Source of the DNA: Baylisascaris procyonis
Lineage: Eukaryota > Nematoda > Chromadorea > Rhabditida > Ascarididae
Length of the DNA stretch: 64,000 bases
Assembly (NCBI GenBank): GCA_037389465.1
Contig: JAZARR010000214.1
Coordinates: forward strand, 3,224,001-3,288,000
Direction: 5' to 3'
This document shows positions 39,393 to 52,300 of the stretch, in pieces. The translations under genes were made by a program, and so were the position numbers. Every line of letters begins with the position of its first letter. Position 1 is the stretch's first letter. Below the pieces are notes generated by a model. That model had not been told where the DNA came from. It searched no databases and saw only the letters and a list, made by a program, of their open reading frames with translations.

Positions 39393-39509
39393 GTAAATCA
39401 GTATCGATGTTGTCTGCTCAGATTATACCTAGTGGAACTGGTGCAAAAAAAATACAATTTTAAAGAAATAAGCAATGTTAGAGATGAAAAAAATGTTAAG
39501 AAGTGAGAA

Positions 39510-42500
39510 AATCGCTGAAGTTTTGCGTTAAGTTCGATTTTAAAAAGTTATAATAATATTTAACAAAATAAGCAATATATATAAACACGTTTACAAATTT
39601 TTTCCTTTAATCGACGCAATTACTTCCACATAAACGTGTTCTAATATTGTAGAAAATGTGAAGAAATAACACTAGTTTGTTTAGTATTTGACCATCTTAG
39701 AATTTTGCGAACGTAATCCAGCTTGAACGCAAAATTTTCTATACAATCGAAAATTCTAACCCTAAGAGAATATTGCAGTGTCTTTGAACGAAACACACAC
39801 GCATTGAATTCGATTGTTTACTAATGTTGGTAATGCTGATTTCAATGATATTTATAGAAAAGTACTCAAAAACTTGCTCAGGTTTATCATCGGTTTAAAG
39901 GAATGTGTTCCACGCTGAAAGATTGCTTTCTTTTATTTATCCCTGCTTTTATACTAGAAGTGTTCTTGTATTTCTCGAATAGTACATAGAAATCATTGCC
40001 TAAAACGATTGCCAAATTCTATTAAGACGATTATTTCTCTTCGATTTTAAGACATTGTAATGTAATGATCGCAGAGGACTGTGTGGAGACGCATTTGAAT
40101 AAATAATGACGTTTTAGTGAACGCTACCGTTTAGTATAGGAAATGCCCTGGAGATAAATTGATATTGAAAGTCCTGGACATTGTAGAAAATATTCTATCA
40201 TAGAGGCGGGTAACGCTGTTGGGAGGCGTGTCTTCGACGTAACCGTCTTATGAACCACCCTCAACAGTGCACTCAACTAAAACAAAAGCCTCATTAGCAA
40301 GAACTCAGCCAACTTTTGCTCATTCAACCAACTTGCAAATTTTAAAATTATCCGCTAATTTGTTTGTTATTTAGAAAATTGTTAGTTTCATTATTACGCG
40401 AATTTCATCGGTTTATTTTGCAAACATTAAGCGTTCAATATTTACTCTCAATTATTGGCAAATAGATGAGCTAGTTTGAGTTGGCATGCTTCATCAAATA
40501 TTTCTGTGTACAGTTTGTATGAAGCACTAAATGACCGATATATGTTGTTATGAATGTTTCTGTGGTATGTGCATTTTTTTCCGAACTGAATCTACTCTCT
40601 ATCAACTAATATTCCAGAGAAACGATCGCGATCAACTTTTGCGATTATCTTCAGTGACATTCGAATATCATATCAAAATTGTTCCACTTTAATTCATAAA
40701 TTTTTACATAACCCATTTCAGGTCGCATAGAAAGTACGGATTAATCATCGGGCATATATCATTCCACTTGAAAAGTTCCGTCTATCAATAAGCGACTCAA
40801 AAAGAAAAAGTAGAGTTTGCGTCATAAGCATTAATTAGCAGGTTTTGTGATGCACTTGTTGGATTTTGCAAATTTACCACATAGCCCAAACAAGGAAAGC
40901 AACTTTGCAACCCTTCTAATGAACGCAAGAATATTACGTTGATTGACTTTCGTTGGGGTCGCTGCTTTCGCTCGAGATTTTAACGTATCACCTGGATAAA
41001 CGTTTAGATGGTTCTAACGTACAGGTGGATAACATGTACGCACCATAATGATTGCAATATTCTTACACCTCAGAAATTTGCATGTTTTTGCATATACTTT
41101 TTTTTTGCATATTTTTGCATATATGGAATTTGCTCATATTGAAGTTATATGTTATACAAAAAAATTATATAAGATATAACTTCAGGAACTTGCAATACAC
41201 TTCAGAAAGTAATTTGCAGTGAGCTTGCAGTCAATGCATGTTTAAGTATTCTGTCTAGTTAATGCATATTTGCAATCGACCAATCAATTCCATGTATAGA
41301 AGTATTTTGCAACAACATACGCCGCACCAGTCGTCTAGTATATTTGCCGACCAGTTGCAAGTTGCAGCTCTCTAGGAAGAATGAGTAAATAACTAAAGAG
41401 AGACGTTAAATGTTGATGGTTCCAGCAAATGGATGAGATCATCTATTGCAACCCTCTTCCATTTTCTATTCGAAATATTAGTGTTTCATATAATCTCCTA
41501 TCGAAACATTTCGATTATTTCGTTGATCAGTCATCCTCAGAGGAAGCATATGTTCTTCGATCACTTATTCCGATGAATGACGTCATCTTTTTGTGTTAAA
41601 AAAATTAAAAAATATTGATTTATGCATCAATAAGCATTCATTTTTTGCACTCATTGAATCAGTCAGCTTGTCCAATCAATTGTTGAGTGGATGATTTCTC
41701 AAATTCCCATTTATTTGCGGTCAACGCTCCACTCTACAATCTATCGTGCTTGGCTTGAAGTAATGATCATAATCTCACAATTTTACCCGCTATTTTACCC
41801 AAATCGATGATTTTACCCTTCACCTTCAAATCACTTTTTCTACTTATTGAGGATATAGTCATATCGCTAACCATATCTTTTTAGTTCAAACCTTTTCAAT
41901 TTTTTAATAGTTTCATTATTTACTTTTATGTTGGATAAAATTATGAATAATAAAATGTAATTCAACATTCAACATAATCGTATATTTTTTAATCGCTATT
42001 GAAAACGCCAACTGCGTCACTTATTTATTATAAGTGCAACTTTTATAGCCGACCTTCCTTGTGGTGCTTATTGTGCATTGAAATAAAATTTCAAAGTTTT
42101 GCGGCGTCGAGCATCTTATGGAGTGCATTTTTTTTTAACAGAACAAACCGTAATGAAATTTTCTTTCAAATATTTTCTGAAATATTTTAAATTTAAAGAA
42201 CCAATAATATTTAAATTTTTTTCGTACATGCTGGTGAGTGTAACTTCCAATAATCTACCATTTATTTTCTATTTACCCATAAGACCTGGATGTTTACATT
42301 CAACAATAATTGGCTTGAGAAGAAGACTGGGCTTTTTTCAAAACTATATAATTGACGAGTCGTTATGAACTCATCCAGAAGCCCCTTGAAATATATCGGA
42401 AATGATGAACAGCTGTTAAGGTGTTCCATCGATGGTGAACGATCAGAATTTTCCGGTCGGCCCTCGCTATTGCTCGTTTTCATTTGCCCTATGCTCGCTC

Positions 42501-45500
42501 ATAAGTGCACTCATATCCATCTAGCGTTAACCCAAGAGTCCTCTTTGATTTACTCGAATAAAAGTGCATTTCAACTTACTTGTGAAAATTGAGTTTGTGC
42601 ACTTTCAGCATCAACTCTTTCTGCTTTTGGCACTTAATAATTAACTGGGCGTGGTATGTTCGCATTTAATTATTTAGCCAGAGTTTATTCCCTATATGAC
42701 ATTGGGGAGGAATGATTGAAAAAAGTGATTCGAGCATCAAAGATCACTAATCATTAGTTATCAAATATTTTCGTGATAGGTGTTTAACGCAACTTATACT
42801 GCAGCCTTAAACGGAGCACGATTACGACACTTTGTAAATAAAATTTTCTCTCTGAATGCATTTTTAGGGAGTGTGATGTAAAAGTTCTGCGGATTATATC
42901 AACGCTAGAGGCGACTGTGACAGTATCAGTGAATCACACTTCAAAATCAGCTGCTATCGAGTGAATGTTAAGGCGAGATTTTATAGACAATCAGTGACAG
43001 GTGTGCTGCATTTTTCTTGGAAAATTTCCTCATAACGTAGAATTAAGAATTAAAACTCATATTTTATCTAAATCTAATACCATTAGTCTGTCTTCATAGA
43101 CCTGCTCATTTTCTTACCTGTTTTTTTGTGGGGGAGTTGTTAAAGTACAACTCGATAATATCTAATAGATTCTTTATGCAACCATTACTTTGTACATGAG
43201 TGCCGGACTATATGATTTTCGCACTTTTCTGAAAAATGAACGTAATGGAAAAGAATCATAAAAAATGACAGCGCGAGAAAGTTTGTTCTATTATGGACTT
43301 TAAACGACATTCGTTGCTGTTCTTTAATCTTTCATTGAAGTAAGTGCTAGCATGTTTAATTTGATCGTAAAAGGTAACGAGCAATACTTTGTTGGTTTTG
43401 ATGGCAAAGAAACGTCTTTTTTTTAAGTTTATAAGGAGCGTTATATACATACTTGAACATATTGTTACAAAACTTGACAGCTTTTACTTCAAAGAGTAGT
43501 TTCAAATGTTTTCATTTGCCTACCCGACCACCTTCATACTCGTATCACCTAACATACTTTCACTTCACTTTACCCTCAAAAAAATTGTTTTCTTGAATAC
43601 CATTGGCATGTGTGCACGTGAATCACTGAAGTCTGTGAAGCTGTCTTTCGTATGCATCAACCAGCCGGCTTTTTGCTTTGCTTTTCGAATAAACTTGAGC
43701 TTACTTAAAAAGTACGGAAAGAAATGAGTTGATAAGTGTTTCGTATTGCAATATCTCATTTGATGAACTCGTTCGCCTCTACTTAGTCGATAATCTGTTT
43801 GCCACTGGATGATCTACTCGATTTTGGCCTCTTCATATGCGTTGGACAAAAAAAAAAAATTCAGCACTTCTTATTTACTAACTCTTCTCTGACAAACCTT
43901 TCAGCTCGTTTTTTTTATTGCTGTCGTATTCGGTCGTTTGCCATTGTCGTATTTATTCGGAACAACTATGGAACAAAGGAAAAGTTTTTCCCTCCCCCAT
44001 GCAGCGAGCGTTGAAGTGCTAAAGGTGATCAAAGAGATTCTGTAAACGAAATCAGCTATTTCATTGCGTATGCTTTTATGTAGATGTATTAGCTATTGGA
44101 AATGTTATTCTATTATTAGATCATTCGACCACTTTTCGGTGAATGATTATCCTTTCATTACAGTAAATATATCAAGCGATGTTTTTTTTTTCTTTTAATT
44201 TCCTCAATCACCATCACCTAGTACTTGCTGGAGAATGTGCTTCATAGATCTGCAAAAGTGTATCTTGTCTAGCGTTCACCTGCCTTCAAATTTCATGTTG
44301 TCCTTATCAGTGTCAACTTGTTATTTATTCAAATGCAGGAACAACGTTCGACATGCATTAGCGATTTTATGTTTCGTAGTGGCCTGATGTATTCCGATCT
44401 ATGAGCACTATCGGTTGATGCGGTGCATCTATCATTTAGCCTAATTGCTTTTAGTCGTTGCATCAGTCACTACAATTTCGGAATATTTGCAAGACAATTT
44501 CAACTGCATTAGCAGAAAATGCAACCGTCATGTAACCTCATGATCTAAAGGCTAATTGTTGCATCTTTTCTCATCGTTTCACTTCTAAATCTTGCGCATT
44601 TTTGATAATTTCGATCTTATGACATCAATGTATATTTGCGTATGTATGTGGCTGTCTTATAATTATCATCTCGGGAACTTAAAGTTCGAGTTATGAATTT
44701 CCTTACAATTGAGTTGATATAACAGTTTTCAGAAAATCGATCATCTTCAAAAGAAAATTGATGCGCTTAAAAAAGTATAACAATTTATAAACCTAAGTGC
44801 AGTGAAATGCACTAAAACGTAACAAATTTCCCGGAGGAAATGGTCATGGGAACGGCTGTTTCGACGAAAATAAGAATATATTATTGCGTATGTTTTGTTA
44901 TTTATTAGCAATTAATGACAGGGGTCGGTGCAATAAGCAAAGCGAATAGAGGCGTAACCAAGAGATATTTTAGTGGCAATTAGATCACCACAATTCTATA
45001 CAGAGTGTAGGAGTGCGAACAAACGTTGCGTTTGAGCGAATCGTGTTCGATTCTCGTCGCAACCAGCTCGGCTCTGTTTTTTGGTCAGCCTCCGTCAACA
45101 TGCGCCATAGATGCCAAAGCAACTATTGCTTTACTAAGGCGAACCTATCGTGTACGATACCATCAAAAATGTCTAGATTTAGTTATATTAATAAAGGTAA
45201 ATTGCATTCCAATTTTCATTCTTCGAATCACTCACTCTTTCGATTAAACATGTAAGTTGGGTTTTTTTGAATGATTGTTTAGATGATGCGCTTTTACGTA
45301 GATATTATGAACAATTTCTCTGCACGCATATTTATGTGATTGAATGAAAGATGAATGGATTTTGAGGAGAAAGACCATATGTGATTATTCTTCGTTTATA
45401 TGCATTTATACTGAAATCTGTCGTAATTTTAACTTAAAATATTGAAAAGTGCAATAATATTTTAGTTCGTTTAATGCTTAAAGAAGAACTGTCAAGTAAT

Positions 45501-46087
45501 ATGACATTTAAATTGTCATTCAATTGAATGTTTTGCCGCAAATATCTCATTTTGATGAAATAGAAAACGAAGATAGCATGAAATAATATGGCGCAATATA
45601 AGGCGCTGATTGTTATTTGCGTTGAATGTTTTCGCCCAATCAAATGTGGTTTACTTTTGTTATATTGATAGCATCAAAGATCACGTTGTAGTCTCTTAGG
45701 AAATTATCGCTAAAAAAAACTTTCTGAAATACACTTACGATGTATTTGTGATGTTTTTCAAACAGCCTAAATTCTGCTCTTCCCTCTAACTATTTCAATA
45801 AAATTTCTCTTCGTAGGCGATTTTCTTTTTTTTTTCTCGATTTTACGAGTGCTTTGCTCATATGTTTCTAGACATGTCATTTGTTTGTCTTTATTGGGAT
45901 TCATAGAGAAATTTTTATTGAAAGCTTTATTCAAAAGGCGAATCTGTCGGTTGCATAACTCTCCGGCAGTTAGAAAAACCTATTCTTAAAGAGAAGGAAG
46001 TTGTCTACAAGGAATGTTTTTGCTACCTTCAGAAGTGATAGTTAAGAGCGATGGTTTTTGATGTGTAAAAGTGATATTTGTTGAGCA
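39510..46087. other. No supported gene upstream of the ARH-like gene; hairpin at 41140-41184
   Basis: A+T-rich throughout. An inverted repeat lies at 41140-41184, just after three tttttgcatat-type repeats (about 41,085-41,122). A CpG-bearing patch at 45,010-45,170 is open in two overlapping + frames. I could not identify a promoter for the ARH gene. Confidence 0.4.
41140..41184. repeat. Inverted repeat (11-bp arms, 23-base loop)
   Basis: tgaagttatat at 41140-41150 pairs exactly with atataacttca at 41174-41184; the loop is A/T-rich. Confidence 0.7.
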
Positions 46088-46104
46088 TGCGTACGTTTTA
46101 GATG
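46088..46104 (+). promoter_or_regulatory. Acceptor-like AG directly before the ARH start codon
   Basis: The sequence gttttag ends at 46101 and the ATG begins at 46102. An acceptor that abuts the start codon is typical of spliced-leader trans-splicing in nematodes and some other invertebrates. It would also fit an intron in the 5' leader. Which applies cannot be decided from this window. Confidence 0.45.
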
Positions 46105-46329
46105 GAGACATTGAATGCAGTAATAAAACGCCATACGTGGGCTTCACGCGAGATGATAGCAGACCGAGCTGTTGGCGCACTTCTTGGGCAGGCTGTTGGT
46201 GATGCGCTTGGATTCAGATACCAATATCGTTCCGGTGAAGATGTGAGGAATCAGATCGCTATGGATAAAGACAACTCAGGATTCTTGCCTATCAGAGGCA
46301 GTGCTGTTTTCGATTTTCCTCCTGGACAA
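46102..46329 (+). CDS. ARH-like gene, exon 1 (residues 1-76)
   Basis: The ATG lies immediately after gttttag, so it is either the first codon of a trans-spliced message or an internal methionine behind an upstream exon. A start here gives 24 residues before the first family motif, which suits the family. The exon carries GALLGQAVGDALG, the N-terminal glycine-rich helix with the GDALG signature. It ends in codon Q76 at donor CAA/gtatgt, phase 0. Without splicing the frame runs 13 more codons to a stop at about 46,366, so the intron is required to reach the PGQ-x-SD block. Confidence 0.9.
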
Positions 46330-49300
46330 GTATGTCATTGTTTTTTTGTTAATGCCTCATATTTCTGAAAGTTGCTTGGAAGAAAATTAGTCAGTAGTGA
46401 AAAAATCAATAGTGAAACTTTTTCGGTGTGCATCAATCGTTTATCTACGATTTCGCGGAATCGAGTCGCAATCATTGATCAATTCTTCCATCGTTCATTC
46501 ATTCACCATTCTGTAACTGCACAAAAATTTCCACATTCAATTGTATGCGAGCGATTCTATGGCCATGTTACAATGGAACATGTGCGGAAAAGTGCATAGC
46601 AATTGTGGTCTGTGAAGCGTTGCTATTACGGACGCATGCATCAAGTTCGTTTAAAAAAAAATTTTTTTTTCAGCAGCACTATATGTGAAGTGATGCTTTC
46701 GATGAGATGACAACTTCCTCATTTTTTTATTCACTCTCTTCGTTTTGTTTCAGTTGATTTCATAAGAGAGTACGCATAAAGAACGTTTTATTGCAAGTGA
46801 TTAGCACCTCACTGTGCAGTGATAATTCTTAAGTTATGAGATAAGATGATACAATTCCGATTTGAGAATAAGGAAAAAATAATATTGTATGCACACGAAG
46901 GATTTATTAAGTGTTATAAGTGATTTTTTTATAAATATGAAGCAAAATTCAGAAATTATTTCACATTTATCGTCAATGATCGTCATCCATTTTAAATTAT
47001 AGCTTGCTGATAGATGAATGGGATATTGGAGCGATTTTTGTTCTCTCTTAACGACTAGTTGTTATAATTTTGAGTAACTTTCCCAGTCATTCACTTTTTT
47101 TTCTTCGTTTTTATTACTTCTCAGCTAGAAAGTGATGTCAACCTTTATTCGATAATAACTCCAAATTATATTCATTTGCAATAAATCGGTGTCATTCGAT
47201 ACCGTTTTGTTCGTAAATCCGATCTGGACGGGAATTGAGCCTTGAAATTGGTTATCACTTAAAGATAACACTCTGACTGCGATATACAAGTGGCAGTTGG
47301 TAGTCGTATGATGGGCAGTATTATCGATTGATTTTTTTTTTACATGTTTGGATCACCCGCTTAGCAGTGCTGTTCATCGCCGCGTCTAACAGCTTCTGCC
47401 GATGAGCAACTCGTAGTGGAAGTAGATATTTTCCTATGCAAGGCAATCGTAACTTCGCTTGTGCTTTTCATATAACAGAAACTTTTCGGCATTCATCTTC
47501 ATATGCATTTTATAAACATCCCAAGAGGCAATTTGTCGGTACAAAAATTGTTTCAATAATTGTAAATGAGTTCTAATTAAGGTGTCTGACGGAAGTGAAT
47601 TATGTATGTTGGTAGCGAGGTCGTTATGTCGGACAGGCAGCATGTCTGTGGGTGACGTTATCACACATTTACTGAAGTGGGCTGATTCGGATCCGTTGAA
47701 TATGGACGAGACAATGTTGGGCGTGCTCAATTTGGGTGTCCACACCACTTCTTCGCATTTATTAACACATGAACAGGTATGCTGTTTCCGATCACTTTCA
47801 AAAGAAATGGGCACTACGTTGCGCTGCATCACCGTAATTTGCGTAACGATATTCTTTGGAAATTTCCTCGTTTTTGCTAAAAGATATCACCGAATTTCTC
47901 AATGTTTATGCAGCGAATTGCGATTGCAACCAAGCAAGCTAATGCGTTTTATAGAAAACTTCGAGCTTTTGGCGGTTATTTATATTTCTTAAAAACGTTT
48001 GTGGCGCATATTGGAGCATACGTGAAAATATAATCGTACTAAGAACAACCATACAGCTATTGTAATTTAATATTAATGCAAATTTGCAATCTCATGCAAA
48101 TCGAATGCGTATAACGTGACTTCTATTTCACACTTGCGGGAATGATCCAATTCTTTCCCCTTTTAATATAGATGAATTTTTTTTTTTACATAATAGATGT
48201 GGAAATTTCCTAATTGCTTTTTAATGTTACTCGTCTCTTAATTGATAAAATTTGACTCATTCTTTCTTATGAAGAAACAAATTAATCACAGTAATTTATT
48301 ATAGTTGCCTTATTAAATACCTTTTTAACCATACTCAACACTGTAAACATTTCAATAAATTTACGTTTGTTTTAATTGCACTTTTTATGACACTTGATTC
48401 AGCCGACAGTTAAATTTTATAGTGAATATGCGACACCGTTTTATTTATTGAGTAGTCTTAGAGGGTTGTTCTTTGATGTTTTAATTTAGAGTGTATTAAT
48501 AGTTGGTGAGTGATTCCCTAAGGGCACGCTGATGCCAATTGCAAATGAGCTTGATTCCGTCTTAGTGGAATCCTTTAAGGTGGTCGCATCCAAATTGCCT
48601 CGTTAAAAAAAGGTATTGGTGTATTGTCGCAATTGTGTTTACTTTTCTTCGTAATGCTGCACGTACTTACCGACTAGAACCTCATGAAGCTTAATTTATT
48701 TTGCATATAACGTTTCAAATTCATATGATGCGATATTCGATGCAAGCAGTAACTATGTATATATGCAAATAGTTGAATGGGATGGCTTCACTGAATGCAC
48801 TGGAGATAGCTTCTTAATAAGACTGCAATGAAGCGTCGTAGTGAATAATCATTAGGGAGATTTGCCCGAGGGGTTGACGCGATGCTCGCTATTCCAATCC
48901 GCCGCCCTTTAGATTTCTTGCACTCACATTTTGCAACCACAGACAACTTTTAGCATATATTAAAATATGAGCAATGTTGCACTATTTTTTTCCGGATTGG
49001 TCATAAACCATTGCGGTTAAGACGTTCCACAATGCATACGAATTTCAGGCATATTTAAGCATCTACAGCTCATTTTAAAGTTGATTAATGCATAACAGGT
49101 CCATCAGATTCTACTGCTTTAGCTCTAGTGGCTGAGGAATTGAAACTCCGCGGACTCACACAAATGCGCATACACGGGTACGCACACGGTGCAAACATAG
49201 CGCCACATTGCTTTACAAATGCACTTCTGCAATGAAGTATAACAAGAGATGCGAATAGTATTTCTTTAAAAAATATGTATGAAAACAGCATATGTTTCCC

Positions 49301-52300
49301 AAAAATAAAAATAAATAAACGAATTTGTGCCCAAAATACGGGAACTATACCAATTCGATGTGGATGCGCTGCTTGTATTTCAAGTAGGTTAGAGGCAATT
49401 CATCCGAAACGTGGATAACAATTTTATAAACGATACGACGATCATTCTCTCCTGGGGTCAGTAATTCGACAAATTTGCCGACAGCTTTTTATGTCATTCG
49501 AAATTAGACAGAATATTTATAGTATAAGCGATGATTTTTGATTGCTTTGTTGCACACTATAGTTTAAGACGCATGGATGCATGCCATCTTCTTATACTTG
49601 CGAACAAAGTTTTTACAAGGAGTTCGATGCTATTTTTAAATGTTTTCACCATGACAGGTATAAAATTGAGAATCGAAACTGATTTTAACTAATGGTTAAC
49701 ATCCCTGAAAAAAGCGTCGTTCCCTTGCGCAAACATTTTGAAAAAAAAAAGATGTAAAAAGTGGAGAAGAAACGATGAAGAAGCAAAAGGCACCGTATCG
49801 CAAAGATTCTAATTTTTGCCTTCATATGTTAGAAATTTCTGCCATCAGTAGCTGTGTACACTGAAAATTTTTGATGCACGCATGCTAATAGAGCATATTC
49901 GATGTGCACCCTTCTAAACTCTCAATTTTACTTCATAACAGAAAATATGCGTCATTTTAAGAACGATCTCTCTCGGATAGAGGAGGGGATGAAGAGAGAG
50001 GGACTGAACATGGCAACCTGGTAGGAAAGATGGAAAGGAACTCGAAGATTTTTGTATTTTTAGTCAGCGCTATTGAACGAGTAATCATTGATTACTTTAA
50101 TCAAAATTTTGCAAACTTTGCTTGGAATTATATTAGAGAGCCTTTATTATTATTTCTTTAGATATATTCTTAGAAATTTTCATTAATATTGCTTACGAAA
50201 AACTTTAGTGCGCCTGCTCGCTTCTTTTTTTCCCATGTCCAATATCAAACGAAGTTTCGCATAGTTAACATTCATCGGTCTTCTGTATGGATCCCATTTC
50301 CATCACAAACCATCAACGAGATGTTTTCTAAACTCATACTCACCCGATTACGTAGGAAAATGCGACTCAGAAAACCAGAATTACAAGACTGAGTACCACA
50401 ATGCTTATGACCCGAGGATAAAAAACAACGAATGTGTCAAATAGAAAGGGAGAGGGATAGTAAGGCAATTACTATGAATGTGGTGAAAATATTTTCTCAT
50501 TGATATAGCTGCAGTATTACCAGCCATAAAGGAAATTGTAATTCCATCATAAAATGGGAGAAATTTCACATTTTTTACATGAAGTCTTATATCTATGCCA
50601 TGTTCCTACGTCTAGCACACATGGACGTCTCACGTTTCCTTTAAATATAAATTGTGATTTTTTCCTCGAGCAGTACGTATGTGACGCATATGTACATTAT
50701 AATTTCAATTTACGACGTCTCTGACGCTTTAAAATACTTTCTATATGTTGCATTAAGCTGATCATCTAAAGCATTCATATGTTTATTATGTTTGGATTTT
50801 TTGTTCATCTTTCAAAGTGTCGAATTTACTTTAATCTATTTTAGATGGATAATTCCAGTTATTCTAAACTCAATCGTTATCACTGCTAAAATTTTTATTG
50901 CTTTTCATAAGAACGTTCAAATTGAATAGTGTTCAATAATGTTCATAGTGGACTTTATGCCCGTCGCAAGAGAACTTTTTTAGAAGAGAGTAATTTTTCT
51001 CTCATTTTCTTACCTTTTCTCTCTATCACAACAATTTCTGCCATTGCTTTTCATAAACGAAACGATTCTCCTTTCTTTCTCTTCTTAACGCAGAATCAAT
51101 CGACTGCCGAAACGAATCAAATTGAGATCATAATGAACAATTCATTAATTATCGAACTATTTTTAACGCTCATTTATCACATTAAATGCACTATTATTTT
51201 TCTTTTCTTTCTTAAGGAAATTCAACACAATTGCAAGCAAAAAATTTTTTTCTCAATTTATTATCAATAAAGACATTTTCCACTAATTTCTATAAATCTG
51301 TCCTCATTTCAAGCTGCATATTTCTTCTACCGGACTTCTATTGCGTATGGGCAAAAGTTGCCTAAACATTTAAATTAGTCAGTTGCTGCGCGATTATCAT
51401 TGCTATTTCATTGGGCTATCATTCTTTCTATTCATCCAGTTATTGAGCTAAGAATTGTCAATAGTATATCAAGATCAAAAATCCGAGCAATTTTTTTTCG
51501 GAGAGTGAATCGAAGCTTCAAGTCTGCAGTGCCTTCGATTCTTTTTTTTATCATACTCTGTTTGTTGAAACGTTGCTGCTCAGTATTCATTACTCTACTA
51601 CTTCAAGCGTTTTTTTTAAGTATGCTATATTTTATTCATCGCGGCAAATTTTTAGCAACATTATTGGCCGTCATATTTGTGACTCAAAAATTGTTGTTTC
51701 CAACTATCAATCTGCAAGTTTTGGTTGAAGATAGTGAGCAACAAAATTTTTCGAAGAGAATGGTGAGGGGGGAAGGGGCTGGTAGGTTTCGGACAAAAGG
51801 ATTGAGGTAGAAGTACTTTTATTTTCCGTTGTTTTTGAAATAGGAATATCTGCATTGCTTCTTACGTATTTTTCATCACTGCTGTGCCGTTGCTATGCCT
51901 ATCGATTGCTATCATTAGTTCGTTTTTTGTTTGGATAAAATGTTTTCCCTTTTTCACCACCAGCTGGATCTGCCGAACCACACAGTCAGCATATTTTAAG
52001 CTGTCTATAATTCTTACTTTGAGGATGTGTAAAAACTGCACAACTTTGAAGTGGGTAGCTTGTTTTCTTTTAATACCTTCGAAAATATTATAATGCTGTC
52101 AAATTTAGGTTACTGTTGGGGTGAAACTTGGAAAATGAATTTCGGATTGCATGATGAGTGATAGGCCATAAGATTTTTTCATTTTGAAAGAAGGAAGATT
52201 TTTCAATACCTCTGCAAAATGCTTCTTTTCTAGAAAGCTTTTGTGAATGGTTAATGGTGGAGGTATACTTTCCTAGTCATATCAAATGTTCGTTTCTTGC

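Noticed and set aside
45040..45065. T-loop-like ttcgattc suggesting a tRNA
   Set aside because: The flanking bases do not form a T stem and no acceptor stem or anticodon arm is present.
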